Origin: Pseudoalteromonas sp. T1lg48
GTDB taxonomy: Bacteria > Pseudomonadota > Gammaproteobacteria > Enterobacterales > Alteromonadaceae
Direction of reading: 5' to 3'
NCBI RefSeq assembly: GCF_002964785.1
Contig: NZ_PQCC01000018.1
Location: forward strand, 857,047-921,046
Length of the DNA: 64,000 bases
Both the position numbers and the translations under genes were made by a program. Positions 18,912 through 28,584 of this stretch are shown piece after piece. The notes under the pieces are model-generated. The model ran no database searches and was not told where the DNA came from. It saw only the letters and a list, made by a program, of their open reading frames with translations. Each line of letters opens with the position of its first letter. The first letter of the stretch is position 1.

Positions 18912-21900
18912 CAGACACCACCTCGTTGTAGTTGATTTTTTTGTTGGAGGTCTTGCGTTAAGGCATGCTCTTCTTCGTTCTTTTTAAACACCCTAAAGTA
19001 CACCAGCACCATGCCGGCCAAGGCGGCCAAGATGCTAAACAGGGTCACCCAAAACAGCAATTGATTGTCTATTTCACTGTCTTCGTAGTCCATCACGTGG
19101 AATCTAAACATCCAGTCGAACAAGCGCCACCATTGGTGTCGCTTGGCCAGTACCTCACCGCTTCGGGCGGAAATGTACAGCGCCGGGCTGCCCAGGTTGT
19201 CGAAATTCACACGCCATGCAGGCAATGCATTATGCACCCGTCGACTCAACTCAAAGGGTGGGTTGTCGTCTATGTATTCAACACTTTCAACGTCCCCGCT
19301 GCCGGTGTACTCGAACTTGGCTACCCTCACGGCTTCGTCTTTCGCCAAAGGCGACAGCAATACGCCGGTGTTGGCATCCACCAGATAGTGAACATCGTCC
19401 TGCACAAAGCGATAAACCGGTTTATCCAGATGCATCCCCAACGAGAGCTTCTCCAAGCCTGTGTACTGAGCCCTTAACGAGCTCATGGGATAGTTGACCT
19501 GCTGCACCGGCACCTTGGTCTGATGGTTGTGAACCAGGGTGTCTCCATGAATATAATCGATATCGAAAAACACCATGTAGGCCCCGGTAACCGACCAGAT
19601 CACAAACTGAGAGCCTAAAAACAGCATCAGCCACTTGTGGTATTTTCGGCTGCTTTTTAGCAGGCTAAAGGGCGGTGTTTTGTCTGCCTCAAGGGCGCGA
19701 GCGCGCCAGATAAAGTAGACCGCCGGTAAGACCAGCAGAGTCAGTAACACCGCACTGAGCATACCGCCCACCATGGGCGCGGCAATACGGCTCATCACCT
19801 CGGAGCCGGTTCCCGAACCATATAAGATGGGCATTAGGCCGATGATAATGGTGGCAACCGTCATCATTACCGGGCGAATACGCATACCCGCCCCTTCCAT
19901 AATGGCTGCTGTCAGCTGTGCTCTGTCGAAGGCAATGCGCTGTTCTTTACAGCGTTCCTTCGCCTCCTTATAGGACTGGTTTAAATACACCAGCATAATC
20001 ACGCCAATTTCGACCGCGACCCCGGCCAGGGCGATAAAGCCTACACCCACGGCCACGGAGAAGTTGAAGCCCTCAAGGTACATCAACCATAAGCCACCGA
20101 TCATCGCCATGGGCAGGGTGATGATAATGATGCCGACTTCAACAAGGGATCTGAAGTTTAAGTAAAGCAGCACCACAATAATGGCCAGGGTGAGTGGCAA
20201 GACATAGGCCAGCTTATCTTTCGCTCGCTCCATGTACTCATATTGTCCGGCCCAGTTGATCGAGTAACCCGCCGGTAAATCCAGGTTGGCTGCCAAATGC
20301 GCCTTGGCATTTTCAACATAGGTGCCCACATCCACATCGGCGATATCGATAAAGGTCCAGCCGTTAATACGGGCATTCTCACTCTTGATACCCGGCGGAC
20401 CAATCTCAATACGAATATCGGCAACATCGCCAAGGGCAATGCGTTGTCCATTTGGGGTCACCACGGGTAGACGAGCAAGCTGCTCGGGCGAGTCGCGGTA
20501 ATCCTGCGGATAACGCAGGTTGACCGGATAACGCTCTTGGCCTTCGATGGTTTGCGTCACATTCATGCCGCCGATGGCGGTAGAGACCACCTGCTGCACG
20601 TCTTCAATGTTTAACCCGAAGCGGCTCGCTTTTTCCCGCGAAATATCCACCTTAATATAACGGCCGCCGGCCACGCGCTCGGAGTAAACAGAGGCGGTTC
20701 CTTGCACCTGGGGCAAAAGCTGCTCGATTTGCTGACCTATGTCTTGAATGACATCCAATCTCGGTCCCGCGACCTTGATACCCACCGGGGTTTTAATGCC
20801 GGTTGCCAGCATATCGATACGGGTTTTAATTGGCATGACCCAGGCGTTTGTTAGGCCGGGGAATTTTACCAATTTATCAAATTCCGCTTTCAGGCTTTCG
20901 GTGGTCACGCCTTCGCGCCACTGATCGCGCGGTTTAAGCTGAATGAAGGTTTCTATCATGGTCAGCGGCGCCGGATCCGTCGCCGTTTCCGCCCGCCCTA
21001 CTTTACCGAACACAGTCTCCACCTCCGGCACGGTGCGGATCAGCCTGTCGGTTTGCTGCAACAACTCACGGGCTTTACCAATGGAAATACCCGGATAGGT
21101 GGTTGGCATGTACATTAAATCCCCTTCATCCAACGGCGGGATGAACTCACTGCCAATTTTGTCTACCGGGTAGAATCCTACCAGGGTCAAGGCAATGGCC
21201 AGCACCAGGGTGAGTTTCGGGAACTTCATCACCTGTGCCAACACAGGCTTATAGATGGCAATCAACAAACGGTTGAGCGGGTTTTTCTTTTCCGAGACTA
21301 CTTTGCCGCGGATAAAGTAACCCATCAATACCGGCACCAGGGTAATAGCCAAACCGGCAGACGCCGCCATGGCATAGGTTTTGGTGTACGCCAGCGGCGC
21401 AAACATACGCCCTTCTTGTGCTTCAAGAATAAACACCGGCAAGAAAGACACCGTGATGATCAGCAAGCTAAAGAACAGCGCCGGCCCCACTTCGGAGGCG
21501 GCCTTGGCCACGATTTCCCAGCGGTTTTCGTTGGTCAGGGGCGTTTTTTCCATGTGTTTGTGCATGTTTTCTATCATCACGATAGCACCATCGGTCATGG
21601 CACCAATGGCAATGGCGATACCGCCCAGGGACATAATATTGGCATTGATCCCCTGCATATACATGATGATAAAGGACACCAAAATCCCCAGCGGCAAGGT
21701 AACCACGGCGACAATGGAGGAGCGTAAATGGAACAGGAAGGCCATACAGACTAACGCCACAATGGCCAGTTCTTCCGCGAGCTTGCTCCAAAGGTTATCC
21801 ACCGCGCTTTCGATCAGTTTGGAACGGTCATACACAGTGACAATCTCAACCCCTTCCGGCAACGACGACTTCAAGGATTCGAGCTTGTCTTTGACCCCAT

Positions 21901-22804
21901 CTATGGTTTGCTGGGCATTTTCACCAAAGCGCATTACCACTACGCCACCAACCACTTCGCCTTCGCCGTTTAATTCCGCGATACCACGGCGCATTTGCGG
22001 CCCCAGGCTGATATTTGCCACATCACCGATGCGCAAGGGGGTGCCTTGTTCGTTTATGCCAAGAGGGATTTTTTCAATGTCACTGACGGACTTAATATAG
22101 CCGGTGGCGGTCACCATATACTCGGCTTCGGCCAGCTCGACCACGGATGCTCCCGTCTCTTTGTTGCCGCGCTGCAAGGCAACCTGAATTTGTGCCAGCG
22201 GTACGTTGTAGGCACGCAGCTTATCCGGGTCGACCTGCACCTGGTACTGCTTCACCATACCGCCCACAGCGGCTACTTCCGATACACCGGGCACGGTTTG
22301 CAGCTCATACTTCAAGAACCAGTCCTGAATACTGCGCAATTGACTCAGGTCATGCTGGCCGGTTTTATCGGCCAAGGCATAGATATAAACCCAGCCCACA
22401 CCGGTGGCATCCGGGCCCAGTTGCGGCTTGGCCGTCTCCGGCAGGCTAGAGGCCACCTGGCTTAGGTACTCCAGCACCCGCGAGCGTGCCCAATACAAAT
22501 CGGTGTCATCATCAAAGATGATGTAAACATAGGAGTCACCGAAAAAAGAAAAACCGCGCACCGTTTGCGCACCGGGCACCGACAACATGGCCGTGGTCAG
22601 CGGAAAGGTCACCTGATCCTGTACCACCTGAGGCGCCTGCCCCGGATAGCTGGTTTTAATGATCACCTGCACATCGGAGAGATCCGGAATGGCATCAACC
22701 GGGGTGTTCTTCAGCGAGTACAAGCCGCCAAAGGCAATGATCAAGGTGATCAGTAGGACAAAAAAGCGATTGCCTACCGACCAGCGAATTATTGATTCAA
22801 TCAT
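18911..22804 (-). CDS. cusA: CusA-type Cu/Ag RND efflux pump fused to a PepSY-TM domain
   Basis: 1297 residues: a full HME-RND pump (about 1-1035) plus a 250-residue extension. The copper-specific Met triad of CusA is present at M566 (LMYMP), M616 (PLTMIE) and M665 (RIDML), and the proton-relay Asp is D405 in GAMTDGAIVMIEN. E. coli CusA has about 1047 residues, so the extension is extra. That part (1050-1297) has two membrane helices (about 1058-1080 and 1250-1272) enclosing a PepSY-like periplasmic region with PAWRVNFDN and FHVMDYE. The gene is 16 bases after cusB and overlaps the reductase gene, so the chain is translationally linked. The extension might supply Cu(I) or electrons at the pump. 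Confidence 0.94.
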   Translation of the reverse strand: MIESIIRWSVGNRFFVLLITLIIAFGGLYSLKNTPVDAIPDLSDVQVIIKTSYPGQAPQVVQDQVTFPLTTAMLSVPGAQTVRGFSFFGDSYVYIIFDDDTDLYWARSRVLEYLSQVASSLPETAKPQLGPDATGVGWVYIYALADKTGQHDLSQLRSIQDWFLKYELQTVPGVSEVAAVGGMVKQYQVQVDPDKLRAYNVPLAQIQVALQRGNKETGASVVELAEAEYMVTATGYIKSVSDIEKIPLGINEQGTPLRIGDVANISLGPQMRRGIAELNGEGEVVGGVVVMRFGENAQQTIDGVKDKLESLKSSLPEGVEIVTVYDRSKLIESAVDNLWSKLAEELAIVALVCMAFLFHLRSSIVAVVTLPLGILVSFIIMYMQGINANIMSLGGIAIAIGAMTDGAIVMIENMHKHMEKTPLTNENRWEIVAKAASEVGPALFFSLLIITVSFLPVFILEAQEGRMFAPLAYTKTYAMAASAGLAITLVPVLMGYFIRGKVVSEKKNPLNRLLIAIYKPVLAQVMKFPKLTLVLAIALTLVGFYPVDKIGSEFIPPLDEGDLMYMPTTYPGISIGKARELLQQTDRLIRTVPEVETVFGKVGRAETATDPAPLTMIETFIQLKPRDQWREGVTTESLKAEFDKLVKFPGLTNAWVMPIKTRIDMLATGIKTPVGIKVAGPRLDVIQDIGQQIEQLLPQVQGTASVYSERVAGGRYIKVDISREKASRFGLNIEDVQQVVSTAIGGMNVTQTIEGQERYPVNLRYPQDYRDSPEQLARLPVVTPNGQRIALGDVADIRIEIGPPGIKSENARINGWTFIDIADVDVGTYVENAKAHLAANLDLPAGYSINWAGQYEYMERAKDKLAYVLPLTLAIIVVLLYLNFRSLVEVGIIIITLPMAMIGGLWLMYLEGFNFSVAVGVGFIALAGVAVEIGVIMLVYLNQSYKEAKERCKEQRIAFDRAQLTAAIMEGAGMRIRPVMMTVATIIIGLMPILYGSGTGSEVMSRIAAPMVGGMLSAVLLTLLVLPAVYFIWRARALEADKTPPFSLLKSSRKYHKWLMLFLGSQFVIWSVTGAYMVFFDIDYIHGDTLVHNHQTKVPVQQVNYPMSSLRAQYTGLEKLSLGMHLDKPVYRFVQDDVHYLVDANTGVLLSPLAKDEAVRVAKFEYTGSGDVESVEYIDDNPPFELSRRVHNALPAWRVNFDNLGSPALYISARSGEVLAKRHQWWRLFDWMFRFHVMDYEDSEIDNQLLFWVTLFSILAALAGMVLVYFRVFKKNEEEHALTQDLQQKNQLQRGGV

Positions 22805-22820
22805 AGCTACTTCCCTCTAC

Positions 22821-24551
22821 TTAATGCGCTGAGTGATCAACAGCATCTTGCTGTTGCGTATTATCAGCTAGAGAGATTTCGGTGATGACAAAGTCGTCTC
22901 TGATTTCAAAGGTAAACATCACTTCATCGCCTTCATTAAAAGCAGAGATATCAACATCGTCGGCGACCATAAAGTCCATGGTAGCGGCCGGGCGGCCCCA
23001 CTTTTCAATCGGTCCGCGGCTGATGTTCAAGATGCGGTTTTGCGCATCAACAAGGTTTATCACCCCCATCACGGTGGCACTGGACACCTCAGGCTCGGTC
23101 ATAATGTGAATACCCGTTACCTCATAACCGCCGTCTTCGGTTTTGGTTACTTCAAAGTGCAGCGTCTGGCCTGCTTTCAAAGCGTCAATATCCACCGAGT
23201 CTGCCACGGTAAAGTCCATGGTCATCTCCGGCCAATCCCATTCTTTTGCCGGTCCGTGGGTGATATTAACCATGCGATGACCCGCCATTACGCTGTTGAT
23301 CTCACCTTCCATCCATACCGACGCAGGCTCTTCCTCATGGGACATGCGTTTGAAGTCGGAGCTTTTACTTGATTCCGAGTCAATTAAGAATTGGGCCGAG
23401 GTCACCACCACATCGCCTTCTTCAAGACCCGTTAGTATCTCTACTTCATTCTCGCCCACTCGACCCAGGGTTACCGCTATCGATTTAAACTGGCCGTCAC
23501 CAAAGTCCAGCACGACGCGATCTTGCTGTCCGGTTCTGATCACCGATTCTTTTGGCACCACCATGGTGTTGTCGGTTTACTCTGCTTGAATCGACACTTG
23601 CGCGAACATATTCGGCTTAAGCAAATAGCCCGGATTATCAAATTTCAATCTCACCCGCAGGGTACGAGTTTGGCTATTAAGGGTCGGATAAACATAATCA
23701 ACCACACCGCCCCATTCTTTACTGGGAAGATAATCCAGTGTCATCGACACCGGCAGGCCTTTTTTAATGACATCGGCATCGCGCTCGAACACTTCCGCCT
23801 CAACCCAGACCTGATCCAGCTTGGCAATACTCATCAGCGTGGTACCGGGCTGCACATAAAATCCTTCACGCACTTGCAAGCCATCCACAACCCCTTGCTG
23901 CGGCGAATAAAAAGTAACGGTTTGTTGCACCTTGCCGGTACGCTCCAACTCATTAATAAACTCAGAAGACATGTGCAGTGCCTTTAAGCGCTCTCTTGCT
24001 GCCGCCGCCAAAGAACCGGTGCTGTGCTTTAAGGCGATCAGAAACTCTTCCTGGGCATTGACCAGCTGTGGCGAGTAAAGGGTGTATAACGCCTGCCCTT
24101 TATCCACCGGGTTACCGGCCGCTTTGACGTAGAGCTTTTCTATCCAGCCATCAACACGGGGGTGAATATGGATCAGTTCGTCTTCATCATATTGCACGTA
24201 GCCCACGGTGGAGATATTGGTTTGCATTGTTTTTACTTGCACCGGTGCCGTGCGCACACCCAGGTTATGGATCACATTTGGAGAAATTTTTACGGCTCCT
24301 GGGCCAAGATCACCGCCCGACTCTTCTTCCTCGTACACCGGAACAAGATCCATGCCCATGGGTGACTTACCCGGCTGATCACGACGATAATTGGAGTCCA
24401 TGGGCGCCACCCAATAAAGCGGCTTTTTTTCGCCTGAATCGGCTGCTTTTTGGCCGGTGTCAGACTCTTGGCTGTGAAACAAACTCATGCCCCCGACTCC
24501 GATCAAGGCACCAATAATTACGGCGATAATCGTTTTGTTGTTAGACGACAT
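22821..24551 (-). pseudogene. cusB: CusB adaptor with two CusF domains, interrupted by an in-frame stop
   Basis: One long frame is broken by a single TAA at 23577-23579; both halves are in the same frame, with four sense codons between that stop and the next ATG (23564). The first 324 residues give a membrane anchor, a heavy-metal-binding motif (YWVAPMD...KSPMGMDLVPVY) and the adaptor hairpin and barrel. The second half completes the adaptor (MVVPKESVIRTG) and adds two CusF-like domains. The first keeps H103, W111, M114 and M116 (numbering of the second half); the second has lost the His, Trp and one Met. TAA could be one substitution from a sense codon, a sequencing error, or a true split gene with re-initiation at 23564. 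Confidence 0.88.
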
Positions 24552-25948
24552 TATTCTTCTCCAATTCGGTATGTAGGTATGGACTGGCTATTGGTTTGCT
24601 GTTGTGGTTGGTAGCGAGCCATAAAGTAATTGATTCGGGCAACGGTTTTAAGCAGGTTGACGTCAATGTTAAGTGCCGAAATACGCGCATTTAAAACGGC
24701 GATCCGGGCCCGAACGACTTCGGCAAAATCACCATCATCATTGGTGTACGCATTGAGCGATGCTTCTGCCTGTTCTTGTGTTTGTTTAAGTAACAGCTCG
24801 CCGTAGAGCGCCTTTCTGTCAGACAAGCGCTTTAACTGCTTGAGCTCTTTTTCCACTGCGCTGATCATTTGCTTGAGCAGCAGTAACTTCTCTGTTTTTA
24901 CCGACTCAGACTCGGCAACCGAGGCGGCTACTTGTTTATCTTGGTTATTCTCGGTGAAAATCGGCAGGTCAAAGGTAACACCCACAGAGAAAAAATCGGC
25001 ACGGCTGTCACCGGAAGGCATATCACCCCGGTAGCCGTAGCTGGCGTTGACGCCCCATTGGGGCTTATAGCTCTGCTCGGCCAGCTGCACGCCTTTTTCT
25101 GACACCTGCTGTTTCACATCAGTGGCCATGAGGGCGGGATGATAAGCCAACTCGCCGGCCAGGCGCTGGCGAGAATAATCGGATGCCTTTAACAGTTCGG
25201 CATTTAACAGCTGCAGTGTAGGCAACTGGTTTGATACCTCAAAAGCGAACGTACTTTGGTCATCATTGAATGTTATTGCAAACTCATCTTTATCATAGAT
25301 ATGCAGCCATTCGTTGAGCTGCGCCAACAGGGTATCGAGTTTTTGCTTTTCTACCGTCAACCTGTCTTCGAGTTGCACTATTTCCAGTTCGGCGCGAATA
25401 ACATCCTGCTGGCGCGTCTTACCAATCACATTGGAGTAGCTAATCATTGCCACCTCGGCAATTTGCTCAAACAGCGCTCTGTCGCCCTTTATAAGCTCTA
25501 TTGTGCGCTGCGCCAGGTAAGCGTCTAACCACAGCTCTGATACCTTGCTTTGAAGCTGCGCTTTACGGTTTGCGCGCAACAGCGGGTATTGACTCGACTC
25601 GAGCGCAAGTTGGCTTTGTTTTAATTGCAAGCTATCACCGCGAGGGAACATTTGCGTCACGCCGACTTTCACTTGCGTCATCCCCTCTTGCTCAAACTCC
25701 CAGGTATCTACCGGCAGGTTCATAAGACCGAGGGAAACCTGAGGGTCGGGTAAGGCGCCTGAAGCAACACTTTTGTTTTCAATGGCTTGCTGTTTAAGGC
25801 GATTGCCATGCAACCAAGGATCATTTTGTTGCGCCATCATGACCGCTTGTTCAAGGGTGATCGCTTGCTGTGCTGTCGCCACCTGCGAACCGGTGGCGAC
25901 GGCGATAGCTAACAGCCAGGAGGAAGCGCTAAAAGGGTGGCTAGTCAT
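24551..25948 (-). CDS. cusC: CusC-like outer-membrane factor (TolC family)
   Basis: A 465-residue outer-membrane efflux protein. A signal sequence (1-26, ending VATAQQ) is followed by the two repeated, mainly helical OEP halves, starting ITLEQAVMMAQQNDPWLHGN. It forms the outer channel of the tripartite CusCBA pump. It ends in a TAATG overlap with cusB and starts in a TAATG overlap with the DUF411 gene, so the products are probably made in linked amounts. No lipobox Cys was seen, unlike E. coli CusC. Confidence 0.9.
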   Translation of the reverse strand: MTSHPFSASSWLLAIAVATGSQVATAQQAITLEQAVMMAQQNDPWLHGNRLKQQAIENKSVASGALPDPQVSLGLMNLPVDTWEFEQEGMTQVKVGVTQMFPRGDSLQLKQSQLALESSQYPLLRANRKAQLQSKVSELWLDAYLAQRTIELIKGDRALFEQIAEVAMISYSNVIGKTRQQDVIRAELEIVQLEDRLTVEKQKLDTLLAQLNEWLHIYDKDEFAITFNDDQSTFAFEVSNQLPTLQLLNAELLKASDYSRQRLAGELAYHPALMATDVKQQVSEKGVQLAEQSYKPQWGVNASYGYRGDMPSGDSRADFFSVGVTFDLPIFTENNQDKQVAASVAESESVKTEKLLLLKQMISAVEKELKQLKRLSDRKALYGELLLKQTQEQAEASLNAYTNDDGDFAEVVRARIAVLNARISALNIDVNLLKTVARINYFMARYQPQQQTNSQSIPTYRIGEE

Positions 25949-26433
25949 TAGAACTGCTCCTCATAGGTTTTAACCTCGGCATAGACTTTGCTGCTGCCAT
26001 CTTTGTAGAGGATAAGCACCTGATAGGGCGTAAACCTGTCTCCCACTTCCATCCCCGGCGACCCCAGGGGCATAGCAGGAACCGACAGGCCAATGGCATC
26101 GGCGTGATCTTCTTTTAGAAATTGCCGGATAAACTTCGCGGGAACATGGCCCTCAAAGGCAAAACCATCCCGTGAAATGGCACTGTGGCAGGAGCGATAA
26201 TTGGCAGCGATGCCAAGTTTGGCTTTGACCGGACTGATATCCAGATAGTCTTTTGCATAGGTAATGAATCCCTCACTCTCGATATGGGAGATCCATTTTT
26301 TACAGCAACCACAGGTCGGTGTTTTGTACACCAACAGCTCTACAACATCATGCTTGTTGCTGTGCTCATTGGCATGAACAACACTCGGTAAAAGCAGTAC
26401 GAACACTGCTACTTTTAAAAACTTTTTAATCAT
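25948..26433 (-). CDS. DUF411 family metal-binding protein
   Basis: About 161 residues from the preferred start MIKKFLKVAVFVL (26433), which gives a clean signal peptide ending VVHA; an upstream in-frame ATG at 26466 would add 11 polar residues. The mature domain opens with VYKTPTCGCCKKWISH, the CxxCC-type motif typical of DUF411, and continues with YRSCHSA and GHVPAKFI. DUF411 proteins are encoded in copper and silver resistance clusters and are thought to be periplasmic metal carriers. It overlaps cusC by one base (TAATG). Confidence 0.88.
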   Translation of the reverse strand: MIKKFLKVAVFVLLLPSVVHANEHSNKHDVVELLVYKTPTCGCCKKWISHIESEGFITYAKDYLDISPVKAKLGIAANYRSCHSAISRDGFAFEGHVPAKFIRQFLKEDHADAIGLSVPAMPLGSPGMEVGDRFTPYQVLILYKDGSSKVYAEVKTYEEQF

Positions 26434-26534
26434 TTTAGCCCCCAGCAAACGCTGGCTTTTCACCACGCCTAAGCGTGTATTATCACAAAAGTGCTCATCA
26501 TCTTAGAGCAGATTTTTGACGCATTAACCCTGTG

Positions 26535-26924
26535 TTAGGCAAAAATGGGGGGGCGAAAAAGAGACGTTTGAATCGCGCGTGGCTGCGTGGGGGTGGCGCT
26601 AATAACAGCTTCACTGACGGCAATCACGTCGGCCATGGCGGTAGAGGAATTGACAAGGGTCACCGATGCACAGGCGCTTGCCGGGCAAACACACTGCACC
26701 TCACAACAGTCATCCATCATAGCTGAGCTCATGGCTGTATCGCCGTGATCCATGCCTTGATGATGCTGCATCTGAGTGTGCTCGGTGGCCATATTCATGG
26801 CTACATGAGATTGATGAGCGTCCATAGTCGTTTCACACGTCATCGCAGAATACGCGAATGCCTGCCCAAGCAAAGCAATCAGCACGGCTGCAATAACCAA
26901 TACCTGTGAAACCAGTCTAAACAT
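26535..26924 (-). CDS. His/Met/Cys-rich exported protein, CopL-like
   Basis: 129 residues. An N-terminal signal ends near GQAFA, and the mature part is packed with potential copper ligands: many His and Met residues (about 30-67, such as HTQMQHHQGMDHGD) and a Cys cluster DDCCEVQCVCPASAC. This matches the style of small CopL or DUF2946-type proteins found at the head of copper resistance operons; the exact family is uncertain. It is the first gene of the operon, 68 bases before the DUF411 start. A role in binding periplasmic copper or tuning operon expression is plausible. Confidence 0.72.
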   Translation of the reverse strand: MFRLVSQVLVIAAVLIALLGQAFAYSAMTCETTMDAHQSHVAMNMATEHTQMQHHQGMDHGDTAMSSAMMDDCCEVQCVCPASACASVTLVNSSTAMADVIAVSEAVISATPTQPRAIQTSLFRPPIFA

Positions 26925-27036
26925 AACACTCTCAATTAAAATAGCCTAAAAAGACTAAGCTACTTTTTGTGTAAAGTAAATGCTTTATAGATGAAGCAAC
27001 TGCCGAAAGCGTTAGCAAACTCACCGCCAATAAAAA

Positions 27037-27064
27037 GCCGGCGTGAAGTTTTAATCACACCGGC
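27037..27064 (-). terminator. Terminator after the 84-residue protein gene
   Basis: Stem GCCGG-C-GTGA / TCAC-A-CCGGC with an 8-base loop. On the minus strand it is followed by TTTTTA, placing it 69 bases beyond the stop at 27133. Confidence 0.78.
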
Positions 27065-27132
27065 TTATATTGCATCGCTTGCTTGTGCGCCCGCGGCCTA
27101 ACACATATTGTCGGTCGCCGAGCAGAACAAAC

Positions 27133-27387
27133 TTAGTGTCTTCTTTGCGGTGCGTTTTGGATCATTTCTTTGCCATTTTCATACACATAGGCGCTCACCC
27201 AACGGCCATACAGAAGCTGGTGATTGTCATCCAGCACGGCCACAAAGGGGCGGCCATCGGCATTATTGGTGGCCAAAGCAATCCCTGTGGCCTTATCTAG
27301 CCCCAAACCGCCGTTTTCAACTAAACGCAAAAACGCTTCAAGCTCTTCGAGGGTTTCAATAATGTCGTTGTCATTGATCATGGTCAT
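27133..27387 (-). CDS. Small protein of unknown function
   Basis: 84 residues, acidic N-terminus (NDNDIIETLEELEAFLRLVE) that looks helical, then a probably beta-rich part with GRPFVAVLDDNHQLLYGRW. No signal or membrane segment. Its own terminator lies downstream and an ordinary intergenic space of 62 bases separates it from the membrane protein gene upstream. I do not recognise it. Start could be the second Met, at 27381. Confidence 0.6.
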   Translation of the reverse strand: MTMINDNDIIETLEELEAFLRLVENGGLGLDKATGIALATNNADGRPFVAVLDDNHQLLYGRWVSAYVYENGKEMIQNAPQRRH

Positions 27388-27449
27388 TACTCACTTAAAC
27401 TCTTATAGGTGTAGAGTAGCAGTTCTGGGCGAGCCGATAAATAAAGCCG

Positions 27450-28532
27450 CTAAGACTTAGGCGAATAATCGCGAAGAAAGCGCAGTTCAAAGTCCGCATT
27501 ATCGAGTTCGTCGCACATATACCCAAAGCCATAATGCATCAGGGTGTTGATGTCTGAGGCAATGGGCTCCTCTTTCACCAACCTTTGCATGCCCGCCAAA
27601 AGTTGCTTGGCCCGTTTTTCTTCGCTGGTGCAGCCATAGGCAACCACGGAGTAAAATTTGGCATATTGGTCGCCTTGTGAGATGGCCGTTTGCAGCATAT
27701 TGGCCCGCCGCGCCCCCTCATCTACCCGCGCTAAAATAAAGGCGGCCCTGGGCTCCTGGCGATACTTAACCAGGTAGTTCAGTATGGTTTTTGCCTTAAA
27801 GGTTGAAAGTGGGTACTCACCTTTATACTGGCCTCGGGCATTAACATGGCGGCCAGTATAGTAGCTATAGGCGTAGAACAAGGCTTCTTGGGTGGTGAGC
27901 TGATCCAGACTGTTAGGTGTCACATCGATGGCCTTAGCGCGATGACGTTCCAGCTCTTGCTGATAGCCCTCGGCGGCTGCCACCTGCTGATTAATGCCGT
28001 GGAAGATGTGAATTCCAACTGCCGTCGCCACATTGGTCAGCGAAGCCACCAGCAGCAACAGTGGCACAGCCACATACCAGCGGTTTTTCAGCAAGGTGTC
28101 GCTGGAATGGGCCTGTTGCTCGGTTAAGACATAAAAGGCCTTGTTTTGGGTTAAGGGAATACCTTTACGCGCAAAAAACGCCGCCGCCCAGGCGCCCGAG
28201 AGATACAAGCCAAGCAGAATGACGCCCCAGATGGTGCCGGTGATCACAATGCCGATATTGATAGCCACCACCACCAGGATCAGGTGGGTAAGAAAGCCAA
28301 TTACAGCAAAACGGCGTCCATAGCCTTGGCCATGATAGCGCACCATAACACCAATGAGGGCGCCGCTAATAAACAGCATCATGGGTGAAAAAGCGGGCGC
28401 GAAGTAATACACGGCATACCAAATCACCAGTAAAGGCATACTCCAAAGCGCCCCCGCGAGCCCTGCCTTCACGGCATTTTGGTTATTGAGCTTCTTCTCG
28501 ACTCGCTCTAATAATGTTGGATCGACATTCAT
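27450..28532 (-). CDS. Multi-pass membrane protein of unknown function
   Basis: 360 residues. Hydrophobic segments at about 22-45, 48-65, 75-92, 95-118 and 152-172 suggest five membrane helices; the C-terminal half (about 185-360) is soluble and largely helical, ending with Cys-containing GCTSEEKRAK and GYMCDELDN stretches. A helical repeat fold of the TPR/Sel1 kind is possible but I see no clear repeat unit. It precedes the small gene at 27133 and follows the NERD gene, all leftward. Function unknown. Confidence 0.7.
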   Translation of the reverse strand: MNVDPTLLERVEKKLNNQNAVKAGLAGALWSMPLLVIWYAVYYFAPAFSPMMLFISGALIGVMVRYHGQGYGRRFAVIGFLTHLILVVVAINIGIVITGTIWGVILLGLYLSGAWAAAFFARKGIPLTQNKAFYVLTEQQAHSSDTLLKNRWYVAVPLLLLVASLTNVATAVGIHIFHGINQQVAAAEGYQQELERHRAKAIDVTPNSLDQLTTQEALFYAYSYYTGRHVNARGQYKGEYPLSTFKAKTILNYLVKYRQEPRAAFILARVDEGARRANMLQTAISQGDQYAKFYSVVAYGCTSEEKRAKQLLAGMQRLVKEEPIASDINTLMHYGFGYMCDELDNADFELRFLRDYSPKS

Positions 28533-28584
28533 ACTGTAATTTCTTATTTTTGTTAGTTTATTACCGTGTCTTGCCTGCGCTGAG

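Noticed and set aside
21381..22465. 239- and 156-codon plus-strand frames inside cusA
   Set aside because: Opposite-strand shadows of a clearly coding gene.
22821..24551. Programmed stop-codon readthrough in cusB
   Set aside because: No recoding signal such as a selenocysteine element or typical readthrough context was seen, and the codon is TAA; a mutation, error or split gene is simpler.
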